A program made the translations under genes and the position numbers. From contig NZ_QJRJ01000081.1 of assembly GCF_003254625.1 (NCBI RefSeq), positions 310,001 to 374,000 on the forward strand: a stretch of DNA of 64,000 bases, written 5' to 3'. Within the stretch, counting starts at the first letter, position 1; every line of letters starts with the position of its first letter. Of this stretch, positions 19,601 through 26,633 are shown piece after piece. A model generated the notes under the pieces. The model saw only the letters and a program-made list of their open reading frames with translations, ran no database searches and was not told the origin of the DNA. The DNA comes from Flavobacterium ginsenosidimutans. GTDB taxonomy: Bacteria > Bacteroidota > Bacteroidia > Flavobacteriales > Flavobacteriaceae.

Positions 19601-19847
19601 TGATGGAAATACGTTTTCAGACAATCTTTGGAAGTTAGAAAACAAAGGAAAAAGCTATCTTTTTTATTTGAAAACCGACCAAGATATCACAATCGATTTA
19701 TCAAACGAAAAAGGAACATTTGAAGTATTTGCAATTAATGCAACAACAGGAAATATAACGAAAAAAGCAAATATTAGCGGAGGAAAACAAGTTACAATGC
19801 CACAAGCCGAAATAAAAGAAAAAGTGCTTTTTGTAGTGAAGAAATAA
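16662..19847 (+). CDS. Two-domain exported protein: pectate-lyase-like beta-helix plus DUF6298-like domain
   Basis: ATG at 16662 gives 1061 residues; the longer frame upstream translates a dispersed repeat and is rejected. A long basic n-region leads into the hydrophobic TLVIMCFAMFTSGNITAQ. Residues about 95-560 have beta-helix features: a Gly-rich start (GAVLLDKGTFKISGTLYI), repeated short strands and RHTFYTEGQQTLFQRCYSE. From about 590 a second, non-helix domain starts (ENGWLTFEGKVIAGKQT) with conserved-looking NYGLWYDRRMDDHERVRR, QQYFQHNILEAGAHWASSPW and VIDIRYWYYKEDG, consistent with a TIM-barrel-type glycosidase fold. It resembles proteins annotated DUF6298 in pectin loci (from memory). 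The activity is unknown; a lyase or glycosidase pair acting on rhamnogalacturonan is plausible. Confidence 0.75.
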   Translation: MLNFRKLKNILKVNFIKQNIIPSFKNTLVIMCFAMFTSGNITAQNNFPDIVKTKEGKLSFTADNQGNQIPDFSFAGYRNSEVAIPNLDNKILVSQQEEDATQKIQNAIDYVSALKPDKSGFRGAVLLDKGTFKISGTLYIRKSGVVLRGSGNSENGTVLLGTGLEREALIRILGENDKAYKDSFEFVNAYTPLGTQKIQLKNTSKLKVGDEIEISKPLTDNFIKEVNMQDFGGETSWIGWKKGDWTTTWNRVVTKINGNEVTVNAPITMSLDDAFGTSKVTVYSWQGRIENTGIENMLIKSTYNPSNLKDEEHRWQAISIENTRNAWVKQVNFKHFAGGAVTILKTSQQITVEDCIATEPISEIASFRRHTFYTEGQQTLFQRCYSEFGYHDFAVGGFGTTGPNVFVQCESHLPFENSGAIGSWATGVLFDIANIDGKALSYNNREQGGRGAGWTAANSVIWESSASKVECYSPPTAQNWAFGVWGQFGGNGHWKNVNEHISPRSLFYTQLEARLGKLPVQPFIYDLGSEASSSPSVEVAAELTKNSATTAKSLQELIAEASKANPINTDSKGLKNANDLKVASNKTEKSTSKVTVENGWLTFEGKVIAGKQTNVAWWRGDLSDDFVNKSTPHITRFVPGRTGNGLTDKVQETVDYLTKNNIVALEHNYGLWYDRRMDDHERVRRVDDDVWPPFYEQPFARSGKDFAWDHLSKYDLTKFNDWYWSRLAQFATLAEPNGQLLINQQYFQHNILEAGAHWASSPWRSANNINSTGFPEPPPYAGDKRIFMAEQFYDITNAQRRKLHEGFIRKSFENFQENSNVIQLTSAEYTGPLHFMEFWLDQAQKWKDETGKKGLIGLSATKDVQDAILNDAKRNKTVDVIDIRYWYYKEDGSAYAPQGGVNLAPRQHARKLKTGKETDNQVYRAVREYREKYPEKVILYSTDGSSRFGWPALMAGASMPNIPKIELPQFYSALSEMKLVDGNTFSDNLWKLENKGKSYLFYLKTDQDITIDLSNEKGTFEVFAINATTGNITKKANISGGKQVTMPQAEIKEKVLFVVKK

Positions 19848-19856
19848 AAGTTATTA

Positions 19857-20069
19857 GCCACGAATTCACGAATTAATTTTGAGAAGAATTAAATCTGATT
19901 AATTACCCAAATCTGCAAGAGAAAAATTTCACGCAGATTAAAAAAAGATTTAAGCAGATTCAGCAGATTTTATAAAATTTAGATCTGCGTAAATCTGCCA
20001 AGATCAGTAAAATCTGCGTGAAATAAAAAAACACAAAGATTATAAAAGAATAATTCGTGAATTCGTGGC
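19857..20069. repeat. Nested inverted repeat (GCCACGAATTCACG family enclosing a CGCAGAT copy)
   Basis: Outer arms GCCACGAATTCACGAATTA (19857-19875) and its perfect complement at 20051-20069 enclose a complete CGCAGAT-family element (about 19927-20023, TTTCACGCAGATT ... AATCTGCGTGAAA). The outer left arm is the uninterrupted form of the arms at 26428 and 31043. Confidence 0.9.
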
Positions 20070-20107
20070 TATCAAACCAAGAAACATAAATTCAAAAACA
20101 ACCCAAA

Positions 20108-21511
20108 ATGAATCTGAAAATTAAATCTTTATACGCTCTTAGCATAAGCTTTATGTTGACAGCACAAAGCGGATTTTCGCAATCTGCTAAAGCAAAAGCA
20201 TCTCTGCCTGAAATCAAAGTATCTAAAAATCAGCATTATTTTGTTACCGAAAACGAAAAACCATTTTTCTGGCTGGGCGACACAGGCTGGCTGGCATTCG
20301 GGAAACTAGATAGAGCAGGCGTAGAGAAATATTTTAAAGACAGAAAAGAAAAAGGATTCAATGTCGTTCAGGTAATGGTTTTGCACAATATAAATGCCGT
20401 TAATGTTTATGGCGATGCTGCTTTAATCAACGAGGACGTTTCAAAACCATTGATTACGGCAGGAAATGATTTCAAAAAGCCACAAGAATACGATTACTGG
20501 GATCATGTAGATTACAGTTTAGATGTGGCTCAGAAAAATGGAATTTATTTAGCGATGGTTCCAGTTTGGGGAACCAACGTTTCAAAAGGAAATAAAGTAA
20601 GCAAAGAACAGGCAATTGAATATGCGAAGTTCTTAGCTAACCGATATAAAAACAGAACCAATGTAATTTGGTTAAACGGAGGAGATACACACGGAAACGA
20701 ATTTCAAGATATTTGGAATGCCATCGGAAATACTTTAAAAACTAACAATCCAAATCAGTTAGTGACTTTCCACCCGTTTGGAAGAACTGATTCTTCAGAA
20801 AATTTTCACAACGAAAAATGGCTGGATTTCAATATGTTCCAATCCGGACACAGAAGATACGATCAGGATTCATCAAAAACGAATTTCAAAGAAGACAATT
20901 ACAAATTCGTTCTAAGAGATTTCGAATTAAAACCAACAAAACCTACACTTGACGGAGAACCCTCTTATGAAGGAATTCCACACGGTTTGCACGATACTTT
21001 ACAGCCAAAATGGACCGCAAGCGATGTACGCCGTTACGGATATTGGTCGGTTTTATCAGGCGGTGCAGGCTACACTTACGGGCATAACGCTGTAATGCAG
21101 ATGTTCAGAAAAGGCGATAAACCAGCTTACGGAAACAAAGAGTTATGGACATCAGCGATTAATGCACCTGGAGTAAAACAAATGGTTTATATTAAGAAAT
21201 TAATGGAAGAAGTACCATTTTTAGAAGGAGTTCCAGATGTTTCATTAGTGGTGAATCAAGGTGAAAAATACGATTATATTCCAGCGATAAAAGGAGAAAA
21301 GTACGCTTTATTATACACTTACAACGGAAGAATAATAGAAGTAAAACTTGGTAAAATTTCGGGAGATAAATTCGAAGCGACTTGGTACAATCCAAGAAAT
21401 GGGAAGAAAACTAAAATAGGAACATTTGATAATAAAGGAACTCAAAATTTTCAACCAGAAGGCAAAAATGAAGATGGCAATGACTGGGTTTTGATTTTGA
21501 GATCGAAATAA
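20108..21511 (+). CDS. GH140-like (DUF4038) glycosidase, candidate apiosidase
   Basis: A 467-residue exported protein with a signal peptide ending FSQ (about 25). A TIM-barrel DUF4038 domain runs from about 38 (FFWLGDTGWLAFGKLDR) to 375, followed by a C-terminal beta-sandwich of the putative collagen-binding type (about 385-467, TWYNPRNGKKTKIG). The only characterised activity I know for this fold is GH140 apiosidase, which releases apiose from RG-II. The expected catalytic carboxylates fit NGGDTHGN (D193, acid/base) and DGEPSYEG (E284, nucleophile). It sits between the DUF6298-like gene and GH28, in the same direction. GH140 membership is fairly secure; apiose specificity is inferred. Confidence 0.8.
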   Translation: MNLKIKSLYALSISFMLTAQSGFSQSAKAKASLPEIKVSKNQHYFVTENEKPFFWLGDTGWLAFGKLDRAGVEKYFKDRKEKGFNVVQVMVLHNINAVNVYGDAALINEDVSKPLITAGNDFKKPQEYDYWDHVDYSLDVAQKNGIYLAMVPVWGTNVSKGNKVSKEQAIEYAKFLANRYKNRTNVIWLNGGDTHGNEFQDIWNAIGNTLKTNNPNQLVTFHPFGRTDSSENFHNEKWLDFNMFQSGHRRYDQDSSKTNFKEDNYKFVLRDFELKPTKPTLDGEPSYEGIPHGLHDTLQPKWTASDVRRYGYWSVLSGGAGYTYGHNAVMQMFRKGDKPAYGNKELWTSAINAPGVKQMVYIKKLMEEVPFLEGVPDVSLVVNQGEKYDYIPAIKGEKYALLYTYNGRIIEVKLGKISGDKFEATWYNPRNGKKTKIGTFDNKGTQNFQPEGKNEDGNDWVLILRSK

Positions 21512-21525
21512 GAATAGTCTAGAAT

Positions 21526-21612
21526 TGTCTTCCTGAGCGAAGTCGAAGGACCGCAACGATTGGACACAGTAATTGATATTGCATGCGCCCTTCGACTTCG
21601 CTCAGGGTGACA
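21526..21612. repeat. GAGCGAAGTCGAAGG inverted repeat
   Basis: TGTCTTCCTGAGCGAAGTCG at the left matches CGACTTCGCTCAGGGTGACA at the right as an inverted repeat with small mismatches. It is a relative of the TTTGTCATTCC family with a different arm. It starts 14 bases after the GH140-like stop codon. Confidence 0.8.
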
Positions 21613-21630
21613 CAAAATGAGAATAAAATA

Positions 21631-21725
21631 TTTCACGCAGATTTAAAATGATTTAAGCAGATTCTGCAGATTTTTAAAATATAAATCTGCGTTGATCTGC
21701 CAAAATCTGCAAGATCTGCGTGAAA
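21631..21725. repeat. CGCAGAT-family inverted repeat
   Basis: TTTCACGCAGATT at the left pairs with the ATCTGCGTGAAA end on the right; it contains CAAAATCTGCAAGATCTGCG. It ends 14 bases before the GH28 start codon and would form a long hairpin in that gene's leader. Confidence 0.85.
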
Positions 21726-21739
21726 CCAAAAACACAACT

Positions 21740-23308
21740 ATGAAAAATATACTAATAATACTTTTCTTCATAACAGGACTAAACATCGCTTTCGCTAACG
21801 ACGGCTGGTTAAACATCTTAAAAGAAGGAGGAAACAACAAAGGAATAAAATGCACCCAAGCCATTCAGAATGCCATCGAAAAAGCATCTAAAAATGGCGG
21901 AGGAACTATCTTTTTCCCTGCGGGAGAATATTTAACGGGAGCTTTAACACTAAGAAGCAACATCACGATTCATTTAGATTCTGGAGCGCTTTTAAAGTTT
22001 TCAGAGAATTTCGATGATTTTCTACCTTACGTAGAAATGCGTTACGAAGGAATTGTAATGAAAAGTTTCCAACCCTTATTTTACGCCAAAGATGTAGAAA
22101 ATATCACGATTACAGGAAGAGGCGTAATCGACGGACAAGGAAAAGCATGGTGGAATGAAGTGTACCGAATCGAAACGGCTAAGGAACCACTTCCACCAAC
22201 CAAATACCAAACCATGTGGGAAGAGCAAAATAAAGGCCTTTACACAGAACCTTATTACAAAAGAACGGTGGACAAGAAATTCTTCAGACCTTCTTTCTTT
22301 CAGGCTTACAATTGTAAAAATATTTTAATTGAAGGTGTTACGTTCCAAAATTCACCTTTCTGGACCATCAACCCGGAATTCTGTGATAATGTAACCGTTA
22401 CCGGAATTTCAATTTTCAATCCGCATTCGCCAAATACAGACGGAATCAATCCTTCTTCTTGCACTAATGTTCACATTTCAAATTGTCATATTAGTGTTGG
22501 AGACGATTGTATTACAATTAAATCTGGAAGAGACGGTGACGGACGTAAATATGGAAAAGCGACAGAAAATGTAACCATCACAAATTGCACTATGTTAAGT
22601 GGTCACGGTGGAGTGGTTATTGGAAGTGAAATGTCAGGAGGAATCAAAAAAATCACAATATCCAACTGTGTTTTTGACGGAACAGATCGCGGAATCCGTA
22701 TCAAATCGGCACGTGGAAGAGGAGGAGTGGTTGAAGATATTCGTGTTGATAATATCGTAATGAAAAACATCAAAGAAGAAGCTATCGTTTTGAGCCTTTT
22801 CTATGATAAAGGAACACAGATTGAACCAGTTACCGAGAAAACACCGATTTTCAGAAACATTCACATGAGCAACATCACGGCTTCAAACGTAAACAAAGCT
22901 GGACAGATTCTTGGAATTACCGAAATGCCAATTCAAAACATCACTTTTTCGAACATCAATATGGACGGAAAAGAAGGTTTTACAGTAAGTACGGCGACCG
23001 ATGTTGAATTTCATGATGTAAAAGTGAATGCAACTGTTGGTTCATCTTTCAAAATATCAGATTCAAAAAATATTATTTTAGACAATGTTGGATCTTCAAC
23101 AGCCATAAAAGGAGTGCCAGTTATCAAATTAGACAATGTTTCAAATTCGTTGATCAACAATAATTTTCCATTCAATCCAACCGATATTTTTATCGAAGCG
23201 GATGGAAAAGAAACTAAAAATATTTTCTTGAAAAACAATGTTTTAAATAACGTGACAACGAAAATCAAAAAAGGAGCTTCTTTAGATAAAAAAGCAATTA
23301 CAGAATAA
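21740..23308 (+). CDS. GH28 polygalacturonase-like hydrolase
   Basis: ATG 21740 gives 522 residues and a signal peptide ending FAN (about 19). The longer frame from TTG 21692 reads through the preceding repeat and is rejected. A right-handed beta-helix carries the four GH28 catalytic motifs: NTDG (D234), GDD (D255, D256), GHG (H289) and RIK (R320-K322). It therefore hydrolyses alpha-linked galacturonic acid or a rhamnogalacturonan-type linkage by inversion. An insert after the first turns (WWNEVYRIETAKEPLPPTKY to RTVDKKFFRP) is typical of exo-acting or rhamnogalacturonan-active Bacteroidota members. Repeated NITIHL / NVTVTG / NITFSN strands continue to the C-terminus. Family certain; homogalacturonan versus rhamnogalacturonan specificity open. 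Confidence 0.92.
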   Translation: MKNILIILFFITGLNIAFANDGWLNILKEGGNNKGIKCTQAIQNAIEKASKNGGGTIFFPAGEYLTGALTLRSNITIHLDSGALLKFSENFDDFLPYVEMRYEGIVMKSFQPLFYAKDVENITITGRGVIDGQGKAWWNEVYRIETAKEPLPPTKYQTMWEEQNKGLYTEPYYKRTVDKKFFRPSFFQAYNCKNILIEGVTFQNSPFWTINPEFCDNVTVTGISIFNPHSPNTDGINPSSCTNVHISNCHISVGDDCITIKSGRDGDGRKYGKATENVTITNCTMLSGHGGVVIGSEMSGGIKKITISNCVFDGTDRGIRIKSARGRGGVVEDIRVDNIVMKNIKEEAIVLSLFYDKGTQIEPVTEKTPIFRNIHMSNITASNVNKAGQILGITEMPIQNITFSNINMDGKEGFTVSTATDVEFHDVKVNATVGSSFKISDSKNIILDNVGSSTAIKGVPVIKLDNVSNSLINNNFPFNPTDIFIEADGKETKNIFLKNNVLNNVTTKIKKGASLDKKAITE

Positions 23309-23322
23309 TTATTTAGCCGTAT

Positions 23323-23349
23323 CCTAACAGGTTTTTAAAACCTGTTAGG
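23323..23349. repeat. CCTAACAGG inverted repeat
   Basis: CCTAACAGGTTTTT-AAAACCTGTTAGG is a near-perfect palindrome 14 bases after the GH28 stop. The same unit occurs at 24496-24526 and 33700-33726; a sister unit with CTACAAGG arms occurs at 23524 and 33881. It may double as a transcript 3' end. Confidence 0.85.
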
Positions 23350-23391
23350 TATTAATAATTAGAAGCAGAAGCATCAGGCATTTTTGGAAAC

Positions 23392-23464
23392 ATAGTCCCG
23401 CTCTTCGTTACAATCTTGTAAACTGAACCCCAGTTTACAAGGATTTCCACTTCGATCGGGGCTA
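23392..23464 (-). ncRNA. Structured-RNA candidate, possibly Flavo-1
   Basis: Read on the - strand the element starts TAGCCCCGATCGAAGTGGAA, forms an 11-bp hairpin (CTTGTAAACTG / CAGTTTACAAG) and ends GAAGAGCGGGACTA. The terminal CCCCG and CGGG segments can pair. A second element with the same GAAGTGGA-hairpin-AGCGGGA order lies at 33923-34011 on the + strand. I recall this arrangement from flavobacterial intergenic regions and the Flavo-1 RNA motif, but this was not searched. It may be a mobile or structural RNA rather than a regulator of its neighbours. Confidence 0.4.
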
Positions 23465-23523
23465 GAGAGAAAGATTAGGCTTTTTTGGAATCAATAGGAT
23501 TCTGGATTAAACATAAAATATAC

Positions 23524-23549
23524 CTACAAGGTTTTAAAAACCTTGCAGG
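23524..23549. repeat. CTACAAGG inverted repeat
   Basis: CTACAAGGTTTTAA and AAACCTTGCAGG form a short palindrome 15 bases before the GH43 start. A second copy of the unit is at 33881-33907. Confidence 0.8.
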
Positions 23550-23564
23550 AAAGAAAAACAAAGC

Positions 23565-24482
23565 ATGAAAAAAATATTCATCATAGTAACCCTTTCACTT
23601 TTTGCGATTAGCTATTCGCAGAAAAAGAAAGATTTATATCTTTTTACATCGTTTAGAGAACCTGCAACAGAAGGTTTATATTTGGCATACAGCGAAGACG
23701 GTTACAACTGGAAAGGTTTAGAAGGATCTTTTTTAAAACCAGAAATCGGAGCCAGTAAAATCATGCGCGATCCGTCAATCACAATAGGAGCCGACGGAAT
23801 ATATCACATGGTTTGGACAACCGACTGGAAAGGTGGAAATGGTTTTGGTTATGCAAGTTCAAAAGATTTGATTCATTGGTCAGAGCAACAATATATCCCA
23901 GTAATGAAAAACGAACCAGAAGTGGTAAACGTTTGGGCTCCGGAAATTTTTTATGATGATGTAAAAAAAGAATACATTATTATCTGGGCATCAACAATTC
24001 CGTTCCGATTTGAAAAAGGAGTTGAAGATGAGAAAAACAACCACAGAATGTATTACGTGACGACTAAAGATTTTAAAACTTTTTCAGATACAAAATTATA
24101 TTACGATCCAGGTTTCAGCGTAATCGATTGTGTGATTGTCAAAAAAGGAAAGAAAGATTATGTTTTGGTTTTGAAAGACAATACAAGACCAATGCGAAAT
24201 ATAAAAGTTGCTTTTGGGAAATCGCCATTAGGTCCGTTTGAAAAGAGTTCTGAACCGTTAACAGAATATTTATCAGAAGGTCCAACAGTAGTGAAAGTCG
24301 GTAAAAACTGGTTGTTGTATTATGATAATTACGGTTCAAAAAATTATAAAGCGTTAAGCACAACAGATTTTGTTCATTTTGAAGATGTATCCTCCAAAAT
24401 AAGCCTTCCAGAAGGACACAAACACGGAACGATTACAACAATCTCTGCGGACGTTTTAAAAGGATTAATTGAAAAGAAATAA
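23565..24482 (+). CDS. GH43 glycoside hydrolase
   Basis: A 305-residue exported five-bladed propeller enzyme with a signal peptide to about 18 (SYSQ). The GH43 triad is visible: MRDPSIT (D69, base), VIDCVIV (D188, pKa modulator) and LSEGPTVV (E238, acid), and WAPEIFYDD sits at the expected place. The family acts mostly on arabinose or xylose, sometimes galactose. In this pectin locus an alpha-L-arabinofuranosidase or exo-beta-1,3-galactanase role on side chains is likely. No carbohydrate-binding domain is attached. It is flanked by short palindromes on both sides. Family call is solid; substrate is inferred. Confidence 0.88.
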   Translation: MKKIFIIVTLSLFAISYSQKKKDLYLFTSFREPATEGLYLAYSEDGYNWKGLEGSFLKPEIGASKIMRDPSITIGADGIYHMVWTTDWKGGNGFGYASSKDLIHWSEQQYIPVMKNEPEVVNVWAPEIFYDDVKKEYIIIWASTIPFRFEKGVEDEKNNHRMYYVTTKDFKTFSDTKLYYDPGFSVIDCVIVKKGKKDYVLVLKDNTRPMRNIKVAFGKSPLGPFEKSSEPLTEYLSEGPTVVKVGKNWLLYYDNYGSKNYKALSTTDFVHFEDVSSKISLPEGHKHGTITTISADVLKGLIEKK

Positions 24483-24495
24483 ATTATCTCCAGCA

Positions 24496-24526
24496 GACCT
24501 AACAGGTTTTTAAAACCTGTTAGGTC
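24496..24526. repeat. GACCTAACAGG inverted repeat
   Basis: GACCTAACAGGTTTT followed by TAAAACCTGTTAGGTC, perfect over about 15 bp on each side. Same family as 23323-23349 and 33700-33726, sitting in the short gap between two co-oriented genes. Confidence 0.85.
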
Positions 24527-24555
24527 TCTTAGAAGTTATAAAAAGATAAAGAATA

Positions 24556-26418
24556 ATGATTACTTTCCAAAACATAAAAACCAACATCATCACAGCCTCA
24601 ATTCTTCTGGTTTGTACTGCTGTAAATGCGCAGAACGACACAGTGCGTTATGTTGGTAAAACACTTTCAAATGTCGATTACCATCACGGAATGTTAAGTC
24701 CAGCCGTTGGAGTTCACGCTACACAAATCATGCGTGCGAGCCGTGAACATCCTGAAAAAGCGGATGGTTTTGGATGGACATACAATCACCAGCCGATGAT
24801 GGCGTATTGGAATAATACATTTTATTTGCATTACTTAAGCGATCCTTCGGGCGAACATATTCCGCCAAGCCAGACTTTATTAATGACTTCAAAAGACGGT
24901 GTAACGTGGACAAAACCAGAAGTGATTTTTCCAATTTATAGAATTCCAGACGGATGGAAAAAAGAAGGCGTTGAAGGCGTTGCAAAAAACTTAGATGCGA
25001 TTATGCACCAAAGAATGGGATTTTATACTTCAAAAGACAAACGACTTTTTGCCTTAGCATATTACGGAATCGCAATGGATGAAAAAGACGATCCAAATGA
25101 CGGAAAAGGAATTGGGCGTGTAATCCGTGAAATCAAGAAAGACGGAAGTTTTGGCGAAATTTATTTCATTAGATACAATAAAACATGGGACAAATCGAAA
25201 TCGAAATTTCCATTTTATACCACATCAAAAGACAAAGGTTTGAAAAAAGTCTGCGAAGAAATCTTATCAGATCCTTTAGTTTTACAGCAATGGGTAGAAG
25301 AAGCCGATCGTGACGATGAATTGATTCCGTTACAGAAACCATATAAAGCTTTCAGCTATTACCATTTGCCAAACGGAAATGTCGTTGGTTTATGGAAACA
25401 TGCTTTAACTTCGATCAGTAGAGACGGCGGAAAATCTTGGGATTATATGCCATTGCGTGCTCCTGGATTTGTAAACAGCAATGCTAAAATCTGGGGACAA
25501 AAAACGTCAGACAATCGTTATGCGACGCTTTATAATCCGTCAGAATATCGCTGGCCTTTGGCAATTTCAACAAGCGATGATGGACTGAATTATAAAGATT
25601 TATTATTGGTTCACGGAGAAGTAAGTCCGATGCGTTATGGCGGAAACTACAAATCCGCAGGTCCGCAATACGTTCGTGGAATCACAGAAAAGAATGGAAC
25701 TCCGCCAGACGGAAAAATTTGGGTGGGTTATAGTGTAAATAAAGAAGATATTTGGGTGGCATCGGTTCCTGTTCCTGTAACTTCAGAAGTAAAAGAACAA
25801 GCCAATGACGTTTTCAATAATCTTCCAGACGGACAAGAATTAAAATTATGGAATACGTACGATCTTTCGTGGGCATCAACAAAAATTGAAAAGAAAGCTG
25901 ATGGTAAAAAATGGCTGACTTTAAGAGATCAGGATTATTTTGACTATTCTCGTGCTGAAAGAGTTATTCCTTTTGCATCAAAAATGGAAGCTGTTTTCAC
26001 AGTAAAACCAGAGCAAAATAATCATGGTTTATTGCAGATTGAATTTCAAAATAAACAAGGTTTGCCATCTGTAAGATTGATTTTTGATTCCGATGGAGAA
26101 TTAAAGGTAAAAAATGGTGCTCGTTTGAGTTCGGTTACAAAATACGAAGCAAACAAAGCATATACAATCACAGTTAAATTAGATGCTAAAAACCGTCAAT
26201 ACACTATAAAAGTAAACGATGGAAAAGAATCAACAAAAATATTTTATGCGCCAACAGACGGTTTTGAGCGAATTATGTTCCGCACAGGAGAGCAAAGACA
26301 TACCCCAAATCCTGACACCGAGCCAGATACAGACGATTACGACGATCTGCCTCAAACTGGAAAATTAATTCCAGAAGCAGTATTCAATATCGAATCGTTG
26401 ATAACTAAAAAGTTGTAA
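24556..26418 (+). CDS. Exported beta-propeller (sialidase-fold) protein with C-terminal LamG-like domain
   Basis: 620 residues; signal peptide to about 25 (AVNAQ). Residues about 40-410 have beta-propeller features with Asp-box-like turns (TSKDGVTWTKP, SRDGGKSWDYM, STSDDGLNYKDL) and many Trp/Tyr. Residues about 415-600 look like a concanavalin/LamG-type sandwich (NNHGLLQIEFQNKQGLP ... AYTITVKLDAKNRQYTIKV). No family I can name with certainty fits. In RG-II loci, propeller enzymes of this size act on Kdo, Dha or other side-chain sugars, so a side-chain glycosidase is a reasonable guess. It lies 73 bases after GH43 with no terminator apart from a short palindrome. Confidence 0.6.
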   Translation: MITFQNIKTNIITASILLVCTAVNAQNDTVRYVGKTLSNVDYHHGMLSPAVGVHATQIMRASREHPEKADGFGWTYNHQPMMAYWNNTFYLHYLSDPSGEHIPPSQTLLMTSKDGVTWTKPEVIFPIYRIPDGWKKEGVEGVAKNLDAIMHQRMGFYTSKDKRLFALAYYGIAMDEKDDPNDGKGIGRVIREIKKDGSFGEIYFIRYNKTWDKSKSKFPFYTTSKDKGLKKVCEEILSDPLVLQQWVEEADRDDELIPLQKPYKAFSYYHLPNGNVVGLWKHALTSISRDGGKSWDYMPLRAPGFVNSNAKIWGQKTSDNRYATLYNPSEYRWPLAISTSDDGLNYKDLLLVHGEVSPMRYGGNYKSAGPQYVRGITEKNGTPPDGKIWVGYSVNKEDIWVASVPVPVTSEVKEQANDVFNNLPDGQELKLWNTYDLSWASTKIEKKADGKKWLTLRDQDYFDYSRAERVIPFASKMEAVFTVKPEQNNHGLLQIEFQNKQGLPSVRLIFDSDGELKVKNGARLSSVTKYEANKAYTITVKLDAKNRQYTIKVNDGKESTKIFYAPTDGFERIMFRTGEQRHTPNPDTEPDTDDYDDLPQTGKLIPEAVFNIESLITKKL

Positions 26419-26427
26419 AGAAAAATA

Positions 26428-26615
26428 GCCACGACCCGAGCGATAGCGAACGGGCGAAGCAATTCACGAATTATTTTATAAACGTTGCGTAATTTTTGCC
26501 ACAGATTAAAATGATTAACACAGATTATAATCCAATTAATCCTTTAATCTGTGGCAAAAAAGATTAGAGAAATAAAACGCAAAGAATAATTGGAGAAAAT
26601 TCGTGAATTCGTGGC
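26428..26615. repeat. Nested inverted repeat with inserted GC-rich module
   Basis: The outer left arm GCCACGA is split from AATTCACGAATTA by a 26-27-bp GC-rich module (about 26435-26460), while the right arm AATTCGTGAATTCGTGGC (26598-26615) is intact. Inside lies a GCCACAGATTAAA / TTTAATCTGTGGC element (26498-26555). Compare the uninterrupted arm at 19857. The gene start follows 19 bases after the right arm. Confidence 0.85.
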
Positions 26616-26633
26616 GAAAAAAAAATATACAAA

